Assembly: GCF_004361815.1 (NCBI RefSeq)
Contig: NZ_SNWA01000002.1
Coordinates: 1 to 64,000 of the forward strand
Direction of reading: 5' to 3'
Length of the DNA: 64,000 nt
DNA from: Paraburkholderia sp. BL10I2N1
GTDB taxonomy: Bacteria > Pseudomonadota > Gammaproteobacteria > Burkholderiales > Burkholderiaceae
In this document: positions 44,375-54,629 of the stretch, in pieces
How positions within the stretch are numbered: the first letter of the stretch is position 1
How the letters are laid out: every line of letters starts with the position of its first letter
Translations under genes and position numbers: made by a program
The notes under the pieces: model-generated
The model's input: the letters and a program-made list of their open reading frames with translations, nothing else
What the model was told of the DNA's origin: nothing
Database searches by the model: none

Positions 44375-44842
44375 ATGTCTACGCCTGCCGTCAAGGCGAT
44401 TCCAGAGGGGATGCACGCGCTTACCCCGCATCTGGTCTGCGCCGGCGCCGCCGACGCCATCGAGTTCTACAAGAAAGCCTTCAACGCCGTCGAACTGGTC
44501 CGCCTGCCGGGCCCGCAAGGCAGATTGATGCATGCCAGCCTGCGCATCGGCGATTCGACGCTCATGCTGGTCGATGAAATGCCCGAGTGCGGCGCGCTCG
44601 GGCCCAAAGCGCTGAAAGGCTCGCCCGTTACGATTCACCTTTACGTAGAGAACGCCGACGCCACGGTCGAACAGGCTGTCGCGGCTGGGGCAAAGGTGAC
44701 GATGCCGGTCGCCGACATGTTCTGGGGCGACCGTTACGGGCAACTGGAGGATCCGTTCGGGCACCGCTGGTCTGTCGGAACGCACAAACGCGATGTGACG
44801 CCGGAGGAAATGCAGGAAGCGATGCGCAAGATGGCGCAGTAG
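44375..44842 (+). CDS. VOC/glyoxalase-fold protein (PhnB-like)
   Basis: A 155-residue protein with the vicinal-oxygen-chelate pattern of PhnB/YdcJ-type proteins: TPHLVCAGAADAIEFYKKAFNAVEL and MFWGDRYGQLEDPFGHRWSVGTHK, with the C-terminal VTPEEMQEAMRKM. AAGGAG precedes the ATG. Enzymatic activity of this subgroup is unproven; bleomycin-resistance-like binding or isomerase roles are proposed. A broken VOC fragment of a different subgroup is at 59349. Confidence 0.9.
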   Translation: MSTPAVKAIPEGMHALTPHLVCAGAADAIEFYKKAFNAVELVRLPGPQGRLMHASLRIGDSTLMLVDEMPECGALGPKALKGSPVTIHLYVENADATVEQAVAAGAKVTMPVADMFWGDRYGQLEDPFGHRWSVGTHKRDVTPEEMQEAMRKMAQ

Positions 44843-45672
44843 CGCGAACGGCCGCGTGCCCGGGCGTTGGCACCCCGGGGACGCGGCTGTCGCGCGTTTG
44901 CGCGGCGTCGTGGTCGTGACGTTGGGGTTTGAGGCGCAGCGGAACGGAAAACCGGGTTAAGCGCGAGTGCTCGCCGCGTGCAGCGGAAATTCGCCCCCGA
45001 GAGAGCTCACCGACGAGGGGCGATCTCGGGCGGGCACGATCGTCGCAAGCCGGCCATATCCAGTCGCTCGCGTGCGCGCTCCCACGGACACTCAAACGTC
45101 AGGTCCAATCGGATAACGGACCTTCGCCCGTCAATCGCTGGGGCTTTTTGACCGGGGCGGGACATGAAGTTGCGAAGCCGACTAGCTACAGTAGAATCGC
45201 TGACTCTTAGCCGAGCACCGCGTGGGGTATGGCCCATCGAACCCCGAATTAGCGGGCGCGGCGGGCGTCGGGACCTTGTGGCAGATCAGACGTTCCGTTG
45301 ATCGACAGCAAACGGATCGCCGGACGTTGCCAGCCACTACAACGCGCCTAAAGCGCTGTGCCTGCAAGAACAGACGAATTGTATCGGCGGGCACGAACGG
45401 TTTTCGACAACCGGCTATGGAGCCATGAGGATCCAGCGTCATTATCCGACCTGATCCGGACCCCGTGGAACCAGACCACAAAGCATTTACAAAAACCCGG
45501 TTGATACGGTACGCTCCACCGTTTCGCGATGGCAAAGCATGCGCCGGTACCGATCTGGGCAGATTCTGAATGACTTCGCGACAGACCACCTCTCCTGAAC
45601 AGCTTCGCCGAATGTGATTTTTCCAGTCACTTGGCCGGCACGATCTGTGGCAGCGCCAAAACGGAAAACATC
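44843..45672. other. Gene-poor region with repeat and a possible promoter
   Basis: About 830 bases without a credible gene: open frames on both strands lack ribosome-binding sites and family signals. It holds the 38-base repeat at 44924-44961 and a promoter-like pair TTGCGA (45170-45175) and TAGAAT (45192-45197) 16 bases apart, on the plus strand about 475 bases before the next gene. The 3' part may be an untranslated leader or decayed DNA. Confidence 0.5.
44924..44961 (-). repeat. 38-base dispersed repeat, copy 1
   Basis: The reverse complement, beginning CTTAACCCGGTTTTCCGTTC, matches 59311-59348 at 35 of 38 positions. Both copies are tied to VOC-family sequence. Confidence 0.75.
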
Positions 45673-46878
45673 ATGCATGACTTAAGCGAAATCGCCCAAT
45701 GGCTGGAAAGCCACACTATTCACCACGTATCAGACGTTCACGCGACACTGCCGGATCCCACCTTCATGTCGAATGGGCGTCAATTCGTTTCGTTCAGTTC
45801 GAACAATTATCTGGCGCTGGCGAATCATCCCCGGTTGGTGACTGCCGCCAAGCAGGGGCTGGACCGCTATGGCGTCGGTAACTGCGAGTCGCGCCTTCTG
45901 GGCGGCGATCTAGAGGTCTATCGCGAACTGGAGGCACGCCTGGGTGCACTCAAGCACAAAAGCGACGCAGTGCTGTTCGTGACTGGCTACATGACCAATC
46001 TCGGCGTGCTCTCGACGCTGGTCAAAGCCGCTACGCTGGCGCGCTTACACGGCTACCGCCCCAAGACTCGCCGCAAATATGCTTACTACTCGGATGAGTT
46101 CAATCACATCAGCATTCGGGAAGGCATCCAAATGTCCGGCGCACTGCGCCACACCTACCGACACTGCGACATGAATCATCTGGAGTCGCTCCTGCAGACG
46201 GGGGGCGGCACCACACCAATCATCGTCAGCGACGGCGTGTTCAGCATGGAAGGGACGATTACCCCCTTGCCGGACTTGGTGGCGCTGGCCGAGCGCTATG
46301 GCGCCATCCTGTATATCGATGATGCGCATGCTACCGGCGTGCTAGGCGAGCATGGCGGCGGCACCTCGGAACATTTCAGTTGCTACAGCCCCCATATCAT
46401 CCAGATGGGCACGTTGAGCAAGGCATTTGGCGCCATTGGCGGGTTCGTGGCAGTCGATCGCGATATGGCTGAGGTGATCCGGCTTACCAGTTCCGCATAT
46501 GGTTTTACCTGCCCGCCGCCGCCGGACCAGGCTAGCGCCCTACTGGCTGCGCTCGACTTGATGGCCGAAGAGCCGCAACGGCGCCAAAAACTGTGGGACA
46601 ACCAGCGCTATTTCATCGAGCGCATACGGCCGCTCGGATACCAGCTGCTGTCGACCGAGACGGCAATCGTTCCCGTCCTGATTGGCGACACGGAACTGTG
46701 CGTACGTTACGTCAAGGTACTGCGTGAAGAAGGTGTCCACGTCGACTCAGTCCAGTTTCCGGCCGTGCCACTCGGACAAGCACGACTGCGTTTCATAATG
46801 AATGCCGCCCATACCAAGACGCAAATCGATCATGCCATCGCGGTAATGGAAAGCATCGGTGCAAAGGCGGTGTCGTAG
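45673..46878 (+). CDS. Alpha-oxoamine synthase family PLP enzyme (BioF/KBL/CqsA-like), orphan
   Basis: A 401-residue fold-type I aminotransferase-like enzyme that would condense an amino acid with an acyl-CoA, losing CO2. Family marks: SSNNYLALANHPRL, YGVGNCESRLLGGDLEVYRELEARL, the IDDAHATGVLGEHG motif and the PLP lysine in MGTLSKAFGAIGGF. No biotin, threonine-degradation or sphingolipid genes are adjacent, so BioF or KBL is unlikely; autoinducer synthases (CqsA/LqsA) and secondary-metabolite AOSs are options. Codon use is less GC-rich than in the flanking core genes, suggesting transfer. ATG chosen at the MHDLSE start; 14 more residues are possible upstream. Confidence 0.85.
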   Translation: MHDLSEIAQWLESHTIHHVSDVHATLPDPTFMSNGRQFVSFSSNNYLALANHPRLVTAAKQGLDRYGVGNCESRLLGGDLEVYRELEARLGALKHKSDAVLFVTGYMTNLGVLSTLVKAATLARLHGYRPKTRRKYAYYSDEFNHISIREGIQMSGALRHTYRHCDMNHLESLLQTGGGTTPIIVSDGVFSMEGTITPLPDLVALAERYGAILYIDDAHATGVLGEHGGGTSEHFSCYSPHIIQMGTLSKAFGAIGGFVAVDRDMAEVIRLTSSAYGFTCPPPPDQASALLAALDLMAEEPQRRQKLWDNQRYFIERIRPLGYQLLSTETAIVPVLIGDTELCVRYVKVLREEGVHVDSVQFPAVPLGQARLRFIMNAAHTKTQIDHAIAVMESIGAKAVS

Positions 46879-47314
46879 CTTTCTCCTTCGATCGCGCCAG
46901 CTTCGAATCCCTGATCGGGCCTTGTCCGAGCGTTTGATTTGTGCGCGATTTACTTGTGCTATCTCTGCACGCTTTTCTCTGACATTCGAGATCCATTCCT
47001 GTTCGCATCAGTGATCGCAAGCAGCCTGATCACCATCGTCAAGGAGGGACCGTGCGGCCGAACTCATGCCGGTGTGGCCGATCGCTGGAAGGGCCGTTGC
47101 ATCTTGGAAGCTGACGTTCGGTGCTCGCGGACTTGAAAGGCAGGAGAGGGTCGCTTGCCGTCAGTGCCGACAGCCGCTGTCCGCCCAGGTGCAACCGGTG
47201 GGCCGGCAGACGAAGCGGTTCTGCCGGGTGCCGGTTGAATATGCCGCCTCTTGTAAGAGTACCCGCATGGCCAGGCGGCCATCTTTCACCTGCACCCCGA
47301 TAGCATTCGGGATT
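46879..47314. other. Intergenic region, no gene seen
   Basis: About 435 bases downstream of the oxoamine synthase. Short frames exist but none has a convincing start signal or family pattern. No strong terminator was identified. Confidence 0.4.
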
Positions 47315-47575
47315 TCATCCCGGTCTATTGAAGACGCCCGCTTCGAGATCCTTCCTGAAATGCTGTAACCAGTCGCTTTCGTCTCCGATCGCGTATTCCT
47401 TCATAACCTGCGTCGATAGCCTGGTTATGGTGACATAGCCCTGTAGACCGAGGTTCTCGTCACCTTTCGGGTCTGTCGTATCCGTTTCCAGAAGATCGAA
47501 ATCGCCTTCTGCCAAACCACTGCGCTCCAAGGTCGCTAGAAAGTCTTTGTGTTCATCCGGTTCGATCAGCCGCAT
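47315..47575 (-). CDS. Small acidic conserved hypothetical protein
   Basis: An 86-residue soluble protein (RLIEPDEHKDFLATLERSGL, then GLQGYVTITRLSTQVMKEYAIGDESDWLQHFRKDLEAGVF). An AAGGGGG Shine-Dalgarno stands six bases before the chosen ATG. Composition and length resemble small Burkholderia proteins of unknown role; no motif indicates a function. A start seven codons upstream is less likely. Confidence 0.65.
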   Translation of the reverse strand: MRLIEPDEHKDFLATLERSGLAEGDFDLLETDTTDPKGDENLGLQGYVTITRLSTQVMKEYAIGDESDWLQHFRKDLEAGVFNRPG

Positions 47576-47742
47576 GTTCGGCCCCCTTGTGTTCAACGGA
47601 GACGTCGTGGGGCCCGATCGCGACGGGGACCGACGACAGTCGCTCGAGTGTAGAAATCATGCGCACCGCACCCGTGAGGTCCGTGTCGGAATCGCCCTCC
47701 GGATGCGGCACCACCATGAAGCAGGCATAGATGCTCGCGGTA

Positions 47743-48060
47743 CTATCGCCTGGACCCTTTCATGCTTTCCGACTCCATGGCAGCATTCCGTTCCTCGCTC
47801 GCTTCGATGGGTTCCATCGCTTCGTCGACCGACGCCATCGCACGCTCGGCGGCCGCTTTCGTTTCGTCTGCCGGGGCATCGAATTGGTCGTTGCCGTCAC
47901 CCGGGGGCTGCAGCATGTCCTTGACCATCGCGCTCAGTTCTGCCGTGTCCCACGGCAGGCCACGCTGCGTTCGGACCTTTATGTAGTGTCTTACTTCCGC
48001 GTCCTGTTCCGCGGTAAGCGGCAGCCCTCGGAAGGTGCTTGTCGGGTCAGAGTTTGTCAT
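47743..48060 (-). CDS. Conserved hypothetical protein, 105 residues
   Basis: A soluble, acidic protein whose N-terminal half (TFRGLPLTAEQDAEVRHYIKVRTQRGLPWDTAELSAMVKDML) looks like a small compact domain and whose C-terminal half is Ala/Glu/Met-rich and probably helical or disordered. AGGAG AAAGCC precedes the chosen ATG; the frame is open for 77 codons further upstream but without a start signal. Function unknown. Confidence 0.65.
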   Translation of the reverse strand: MTNSDPTSTFRGLPLTAEQDAEVRHYIKVRTQRGLPWDTAELSAMVKDMLQPPGDGNDQFDAPADETKAAAERAMASVDEAMEPIEASEERNAAMESESMKGSRR

Positions 48061-48446
48061 GGCTTTCTCCTGCTTCGATTGCTCTTTCAGTGTAGCCCAA
48101 TTGCAGCCACGAAAGCCGTAAGAGCAGGGCGCTTGTGCCCGCTCTTGAAAGGGATCGGGTGCTGTGGCAACGACAGGCAACAGGCGGCCAGAACCAGTCC
48201 TAAGCGATGCAAACTCAAACGACTGCTGCTCGACCGTCAGCGGCCGTTCACGTTGTATCGATGATGGATCGACGCGAGTAAGGACGAGCATTCATCTCTC
48301 ACTTGTTAATCCATTCGCGATATGTCACAGTCAAAATGCGGTGATAGTTTATGCGTTAGGCTACTGCGAATTGCATCAGTTCGTGAGCGGCTTAGGTGAG
48401 CTACCAAGTTTTAAGCCAAAAATGTCGATAATGGTGAGTTAAAAAA
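48061..48446. other. Intergenic region upstream of the HEPN island
   Basis: About 385 bases; GC content drops sharply after about 48290, marking the left edge of the low-GC island. It should contain the island promoter. GGTGAG lies 8 bases before the ATG at 48447. Confidence 0.5.
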
Positions 48447-49003
48447 ATGGATGCAATAGAAAAAGAATATTTCGCGAAACCAAAAAACTATATTTCCATA
48501 CGTCACTATGTCGCATCCCTGCTCGATTCTGGCCGGATTATAGAGGCTTCATTTTTTGCGAAAAAATGCTGCAGGAGGCACCGAAAAATAAATATGCAAA
48601 TAAATTGGCATTTCTTCTCGCCATAAGAAGAATGGATCCGTCTGTCGCAAAGTATGACGAGGCTCTGGCGAGTTCCAGCATGGAGAATAAAGAAAGATTT
48701 ATTCTTCACTGTCGATATTATTTTGCGTTCCATAACAGAGAAAGACTGAAAGACAGCTTGAGTGCCGCTATGGATGAAGGTCTTTCAGATTCAGAGTCGC
48801 TCAGCGTCGTCCTTGAAAGCCTATTGTGGCTAAAAGACATTTTTCTCGCGATAAAATTTATTTCTCTTTATATGAAGGGGAACTCTCAAATTTCACCGCA
48901 GGCTGAGAGAGCTCAAGAATATTTTGCAAACGAGATTGGTAGAAATATTTTCATCTATGCGCAGGCACGCCCATGGCTAGTTTTTATGTATGCAAATTAT
49001 TGA
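48447..49003 (+). CDS. Low-GC alpha-helical (TPR-like) protein, split by a -1 frameshift at an A6 run
   Basis: Reading from 48447 gives 40 residues (MDAIEKEYFAKPKNYISIRH... SFFAKK), then the frame leaves coding sense at AAAAAA (48561-48566) and ends about 20 codons later. The -1 frame, beginning at ATG 48566, continues seamlessly (MLQEAPKNKYANKLAFLLAIRR) to 49003. Joined, they form a 186-residue helical repeat-like protein. Either a single A was lost (A7 to A6), or slippage on the A-run makes the full protein. The tail overlaps the HEPN gene by 31 bases, so the two are a unit. No family recognised. Confidence 0.6.
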
Positions 49004-49980
49004 AGAAGCCGGGGATAGCAGTAGCGGCCACAATTGTACATGGAAACGTGGAAATCCGACCTGTTCAAAAGCAGGATATGGACGAACTAGCCATGTTGAA
49101 AAGCTCGATTGAGTCCACGAAGCTTGAGGCTGAACTTGAAATTGAGATTGCCTGTCGAATCGCAGTTATTGTGCAGGCCGAGACTCCCGATGACGCCGAT
49201 ATTCTCGCAGATCAGTATTTTGTAGAAGTGCTCGATCTATTAACCGTTGAATATACAATGAGCCACCTTGCGGTGGCACAGTGTGGATACGTAAAGAATC
49301 TTGATACCGGTGAGTATCAAGTGATTACGAAGCATCAGTTCGCACCGGCGATGCTATTCATCAGATCACCGCACTCGATGCCGCAAATCAATTCCACCCA
49401 GCTTCTTGCGTATCGCAGCGGGGATTTGCTCGACAGATATAAGCGGTCAATTCACTGGTCGAGAAATGCAAGATGGGAGAAAAGCATGCATTTAAGTCTC
49501 TTGTACCGCTGGTTTGCGGTTGAGGCTTTATTCAAATTGAACGAGAATGACGACGTTACCAGCCCGCTGATGCAGTTTCTTGGGTTTCCGGGTAATGCCT
49601 ACTCTAAATATATTTCCCGAGATTTACTAAAACAACTTTCCAAAGACACGTCATATTCGAAATGGAAAAAACAAATGAAGGTCGTTGTCGACAAAATTAG
49701 AGATTTTCGAAACGCTTCTGTGCACTCCGGATTTCGAAGTATCGATTGTACGCCCGATGACTTGAGACTATGCGGTCGATTGATGTCGGTTGGCCTCTCA
49801 CGCTGTCAAGGTGCAGTTCAGACTGGAATATTGAACGGCTTGAAAACCGTCCCCGAATTCAAGGAATACGCTGGCCTGATATTTGAAAATCGCCCTAATG
49901 TCGAGGGAGATACTATCGGCACTATTGTTCATATCCTAGACCACGACCATTTGAAGCACGCTCAAACCACATATTTCTAG
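48973..49980 (+). CDS. HEPN-domain protein (Apea-like), putative RNase or defence effector
   Basis: A 335-residue low-GC protein. Its second half (about 150-285) carries HEPN hallmarks: a helix SLLYRWFAVEALFKLNENDDV typical of Apea-like HEPN domains and the RNase motif R246-N-A-S-V-H251 (R-x4-H). The first half (about 1-140) is a predicted alpha/beta region without a recognised domain (KLLKKPGIAVAATIVHGNVEIRPV). Known HEPN proteins with this motif cut RNA in toxin or abortive-infection systems. The start lies within the preceding gene's 3' end, so the pair is probably co-translated. Defence role is inferred, not shown. Confidence 0.75.
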   Translation: MASFYVCKLLKKPGIAVAATIVHGNVEIRPVQKQDMDELAMLKSSIESTKLEAELEIEIACRIAVIVQAETPDDADILADQYFVEVLDLLTVEYTMSHLAVAQCGYVKNLDTGEYQVITKHQFAPAMLFIRSPHSMPQINSTQLLAYRSGDLLDRYKRSIHWSRNARWEKSMHLSLLYRWFAVEALFKLNENDDVTSPLMQFLGFPGNAYSKYISRDLLKQLSKDTSYSKWKKQMKVVVDKIRDFRNASVHSGFRSIDCTPDDLRLCGRLMSVGLSRCQGAVQTGILNGLKTVPEFKEYAGLIFENRPNVEGDTIGTIVHILDHDHLKHAQTTYF

Positions 49981-50500
49981 GCATTTGAGTCACACGATGC
50001 GATCGGCTGCTGCCGTGCTCGCAGCAGACTTTTCGCCCCCGTCTCGAGCGTCTGCGATGGGTCGGTAAGACTCATTCATGGACAGAGGGAGCTGACATTC
50101 GCCGACGCCGGTTTATGAAAGTCAGCAAAGCGATCAGCAACCGCCGCACGACTTCGATCGGCGAACGTCGGCATAGGCCGATAACTTTCCGACCAACTCG
50201 GCGAGGCGAGCGTCCGTTGCACTCCGGAAGCGGTCATGGCGGTGTGAGCAGTCCGAACGGCAGTTGTGGGTCGGGTGCCGCCGGTCGCGATCTGCGGCCT
50301 TCAGCTCCGAAGTTTGCTGTGGGACCGGGTCTCGGCCAATACCGGCCTGTCGCTGCTCTCGGACAAAATACATTCCTGACAAGCGCATAATCTCGCTTGA
50401 ACTCCGTTCCCTTCGGTCACCGCAGGCGCTGCAATCGGTGCGCCCGTTAGCTACGACATTGGCGAAGTGACAAGAATCCCTAGTCCGAAGGAGTTTGAAA
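49981..50500. other. Gene-free region with decayed repeat sequence
   Basis: About 520 bases between the HEPN island and the cupin gene. GC rises again immediately after the HEPN stop. The segment 50255-50295 resembles 53811-53855 (both open with GAACGGCAG then a GGGTCG block). Open frames here have no start signals. Confidence 0.5.
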
Positions 50501-50941
50501 ATGACACTTAGCGCGGCTCCAGGCGAAGCAATCAACGTAGGTCGATTGAGTATTCAGTACCTGATTGATGGCGCAGCGACAGGCGGCATGGGCGTTTTTG
50601 AGTTGACTGTGCCTCCTGGTTCGCAGGTTCCGCCGCCACATAGCCACACACGAAATGAGGAGTGCGTCTATGTGCTGGATGGCATACTCCGGTACTCGGT
50701 CAATGGGGTAGTCCGAGACCTGCAGCCAGGAGAGTGGATGCATACCCCGCCCGGATCAGTCCATCACTTTAGCAACCCGCACATTGGCACGGCCCGCGCA
50801 CTGATTATCCTTACCCCCGACGTTGGTGCTCAGTATTTCCGTGATGTCGGAGCAATCATAAACGCCGGCGGGCCGCCTGACCGCGAAAAGCTTATCGGTG
50901 TCATGTCCAGGTACGGGCTGGTACCGGCGCCACCACGATGA
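50501..50941 (+). CDS. Cupin-domain protein
   Basis: A 146-residue single-domain cupin. Motif 1 is PPPHSHTRNEECVYVLDGILRYSVNG (two His and Glu as metal ligands) and motif 2 is PGEWMHTPPGSVHHFSN (His). AAGGAGTTTGAAA precedes the ATG. Such proteins may be dioxygenases, isomerases or small-ligand sensors; nothing nearby narrows this. The gene is immediately followed by the IS110 right flank. Confidence 0.88.
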   Translation: MTLSAAPGEAINVGRLSIQYLIDGAATGGMGVFELTVPPGSQVPPPHSHTRNEECVYVLDGILRYSVNGVVRDLQPGEWMHTPPGSVHHFSNPHIGTARALIILTPDVGAQYFRDVGAIINAGGPPDREKLIGVMSRYGLVPAPPR

Positions 50942-50968
50942 ACCGCAGTCACCCAACAATCGCCTTCA

Positions 50969-52348
<1,380 letters not shown>

Positions 52349-52366
52349 GGTGTCCGTTTTCGCGGG
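52349..52366 (+). repeat. 18-bp inverted repeat, left copy
   Basis: GGTGTCCGTTTTCGCGGG, a perfect inverted match to 53664-53681. The two copies enclose lysE and asnC. Confidence 0.8.
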
Positions 52367-52394
52367 TCAACTTCACGCCAACAGACGTAGTTGC

Positions 52395-53024
52395 TTAGGC
52401 GAACGGAATCCGGATTGCAAAAGCCAACAGCGCCGTCGCGAAGGACCAGCGTTGAAACCGCTCCGCTCGTGGGCTGTGCTGCAGGAAGGACGACAGGCGC
52501 GACGCCCCGAACACGCAGGCCAGGTCGAAGGCAATTCCCGTCAGAACGAGGACGAGGCCGAGTTCAGCCATTTGCGACCAGACCGGCGCGCCCTGCGGGT
52601 TGACGAATTGGGGTAACAGCACGGAACAGAACAGCAGCGTCTTCGGGTTCAACAGGCTGCTGAGCATCCCTTTGGCAACCGAGGAGCGCAGCGGGGGCTC
52701 AATGCCGGCATTCGCCGCGTTGAACTTCAAACCAAAGCCTGGGCTGCGGAGAATCTGTATTGCGACGTAGGCGAGGTACATTGCGCCTCCAATGCGCACC
52801 ATCTCGTACAGTCCGGGCGACGCCTTCAACAGGGTGGCAACCCCGCATGCGGAGAGCGTAACGTGCGTCGCACGCGCGATTGCAAGACCCGCGGCATTCG
52901 CAAAGCCGTGCCGGGTACCGCGAGCAGCGCTCGTCTGAAGCACGAGCGCCATGTCGGGGCCGGGCATCGCGTAGACGATGGCGAGAGCGACAGTGAAGGT
53001 AAGCAGAACGTGTACGGAAATCAT
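52395..53024 (-). CDS. LysE-family amino-acid exporter
   Basis: A 209-residue exporter with about six membrane helices; AIVYAMPGPDMALVLQTSAARG holds the family PGP motif, and SLLNPKTLLFCSVLLPQF the second signature. GAGGAG stands seven bases before the ATG. It is divergent from an AsnC/Lrp regulator by about 125 bases, a standard exporter/regulator pair. Likely substrate: an amino acid sensed by that regulator. Confidence 0.9.
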   Translation of the reverse strand: MISVHVLLTFTVALAIVYAMPGPDMALVLQTSAARGTRHGFANAAGLAIARATHVTLSACGVATLLKASPGLYEMVRIGGAMYLAYVAIQILRSPGFGLKFNAANAGIEPPLRSSVAKGMLSSLLNPKTLLFCSVLLPQFVNPQGAPVWSQMAELGLVLVLTGIAFDLACVFGASRLSSFLQHSPRAERFQRWSFATALLAFAIRIPFA

Positions 53025-53150
53025 GACGAACTCCTCGTGTGGAGACTCCATCTTCCCGCCACTGCAATAGGCGTTTCCGGCAATTTTCGGCTCGCCTCGG
53101 ACTTTTCGTGGAGGAATGCACTAACATTCGTAAACCTCCGGAGCCTGCCC

Positions 53151-53612
53151 ATGGACCTCGACAAGACCGACCGCGCCCTCCTGCTGGCGCTGCAGAAAGA
53201 CGGGCGCGCCAGTATTGCGAACCTGGCTGAGGCTGTCAGCCTCACTGAAACCCCGTGCGCTCGCCGGCTCAGGCGGCTCGAGGCAGAAGGGTACATCGAC
53301 AGCTATCGGACGCTGCTGTCCCGGACCGCGCTCGGGTTGGGCGTGCTGGCGTTTGCGTACGTGCGTTTTGGTGTGCACGCGCGTGAACTGTCTGACCGGT
53401 TCGAACGGGAAATCCAGGCGATTCCGCGCGTCGTGTCGTGCCACAACGTGTCGGGTAGCGCCGACTATCTGTTGCAGGTCGTCGCGCGGGACATGGACGA
53501 CTATGGCGTGTTCATGCGCGACGTGCTGCGCACGTTACCCGGCGTTACGTCGGTCGAGTCCACGTTTTCGATGCGCGAGGTCAAGCGAGATGTTGGTCTG
53601 CCTTTGCTTTGA
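53151..53612 (+). CDS. Lrp/AsnC-family regulator
   Basis: A 153-residue regulator: N-terminal winged HTH (DLDKTDRALLLALQKDGRASIANLAEAVSLTETPCARRLRRLE) and C-terminal RAM ligand domain (VSCHNVSGSADYLLQVVARDMDDYGVFMRDVL). It should bind an amino acid and control the divergent lysE. GGAGGTTT-like symmetry (GGAGG ... CCTCC) lies in the short gap upstream of the ATG and may be part of the operator. Confidence 0.9.
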   Translation: MDLDKTDRALLLALQKDGRASIANLAEAVSLTETPCARRLRRLEAEGYIDSYRTLLSRTALGLGVLAFAYVRFGVHARELSDRFEREIQAIPRVVSCHNVSGSADYLLQVVARDMDDYGVFMRDVLRTLPGVTSVESTFSMREVKRDVGLPLL

Positions 53613-54314
53613 GCGTCTTGGCCCGCTGCCTGAGAGCGACCAGTTCGCGGCTGGTAGGCTTTTCCCGCGAAAACGGACACCTCGCTACGAGATGGTCGCG
53701 GTGCGCCCGGCGGATTCGCACGATCGGTACCGCGTTTACGTGACCTACAGTTGCGGCGATTTTTCGACGTCTCAATCTCTTCGGGAAGCGGTCGGTCGCG
53801 AATCTCGCGTGAACGGCAGAAGAGGGTCGAGTTCTGCCGCTCGCAGCATTGCGAGGGTCGGGGTGCATATGCCGATTGCATAAGGCAGTGATCGGCCAGG
53901 AAGGGACGTTCGCCCAGTGCCACCAAATCTCCGCTCGTCGGCCCATACCGGCCATTCACATTTCAGAGATAGCGAATTGCGGCAGATAGTGCATACCGCT
54001 TGTCCGTCTCGGCGGGACTCGGACTAATAATCCGGACTGCCCGCGCATTTCAAGACCGTCGCGGACTTATCCTAAACCGCCGTCTTTCCCGACGCCGACA
54101 TGTGCCGCGTCGTCTACAGGTCGGGCAATTGTGTCGTGCCGTAACTTCGGCGTAGGATCAACAACAGGAGACGGTAATGAGAAGCGCAGACGCATCTTGC
54201 CGACCCGCCGGCTTGCTTCCAGGAGCCTGACCGTCCGGGAGGCTATCCTGGCGCGCGCCCGTGAACGCCCGGGCGTGCAGCAAGTCAACGGCCCGTCGAC
54301 CCACGGAAACACCC
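53613..54314. other. Gene-free region with decayed repeats
   Basis: About 700 bases. It holds the right 18-bp repeat and, at 53811-53855, a diverged copy of the sequence at 50255-50295. Long open frames on both strands are Arg/Ser/Cys-rich shadows without start signals. Confidence 0.5.
53664..53681 (-). repeat. 18-bp inverted repeat, right copy
   Basis: CCCGCGAAAACGGACACC, exact reverse complement of 52349-52366, starting 51 bases after the asnC stop. Confidence 0.8.
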
Positions 54315-54629
54315 ATGATCACTGCCATCGTCCTCTATGACCTGCCGCCGGACATCGGCCTTCAGGAGTGCCGCACTCACTTCACGAAGATCGCCCCGGA
54401 TTTCCTCAAGATTCCCGGCTTCCTGCGCAAGCAGTTCATCTGTGCCCGCGACGGCAAGGTCGCGGGCGGCGTCTATATGTGGGAAAGCCAGGAGGCGGCC
54501 GAACGCTTCTATTCCGGCGAATGGCTCGCCGGAATCCGCGCCCGCTACGGCACGGAGCCGACAATCAGCTATTACGAGACCGTCGCGCTGACCGACAAGG
54601 CGAGCGGCCAGGCAGGCGGGCTCGGCTGA
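54315..54629 (+). CDS. YdhR-family putative monooxygenase (dimeric alpha/beta barrel)
   Basis: A 104-residue protein: AIVLYDLPPDIGLQECRTHFTKIAPDFLKIPGFLRKQFICARDGKVAGGVYMWESQEAAERFY is the ferredoxin-like fold of YdhR/ABM-type proteins. Such small proteins are proposed quinol or aromatic monooxygenases or heme-degrading enzymes; the substrate cannot be told. Only a weak ribosome-binding site (GGAA) is present. Stands alone between decayed regions. Confidence 0.85.
   Translation: MITAIVLYDLPPDIGLQECRTHFTKIAPDFLKIPGFLRKQFICARDGKVAGGVYMWESQEAAERFYSGEWLAGIRARYGTEPTISYYETVALTDKASGQAGGLG

Noticed and set aside
45182..45589. 135-codon minus-strand frame upstream of the oxoamine synthase
   Set aside because: No ribosome-binding site, atypical composition, overlaps likely promoter DNA.
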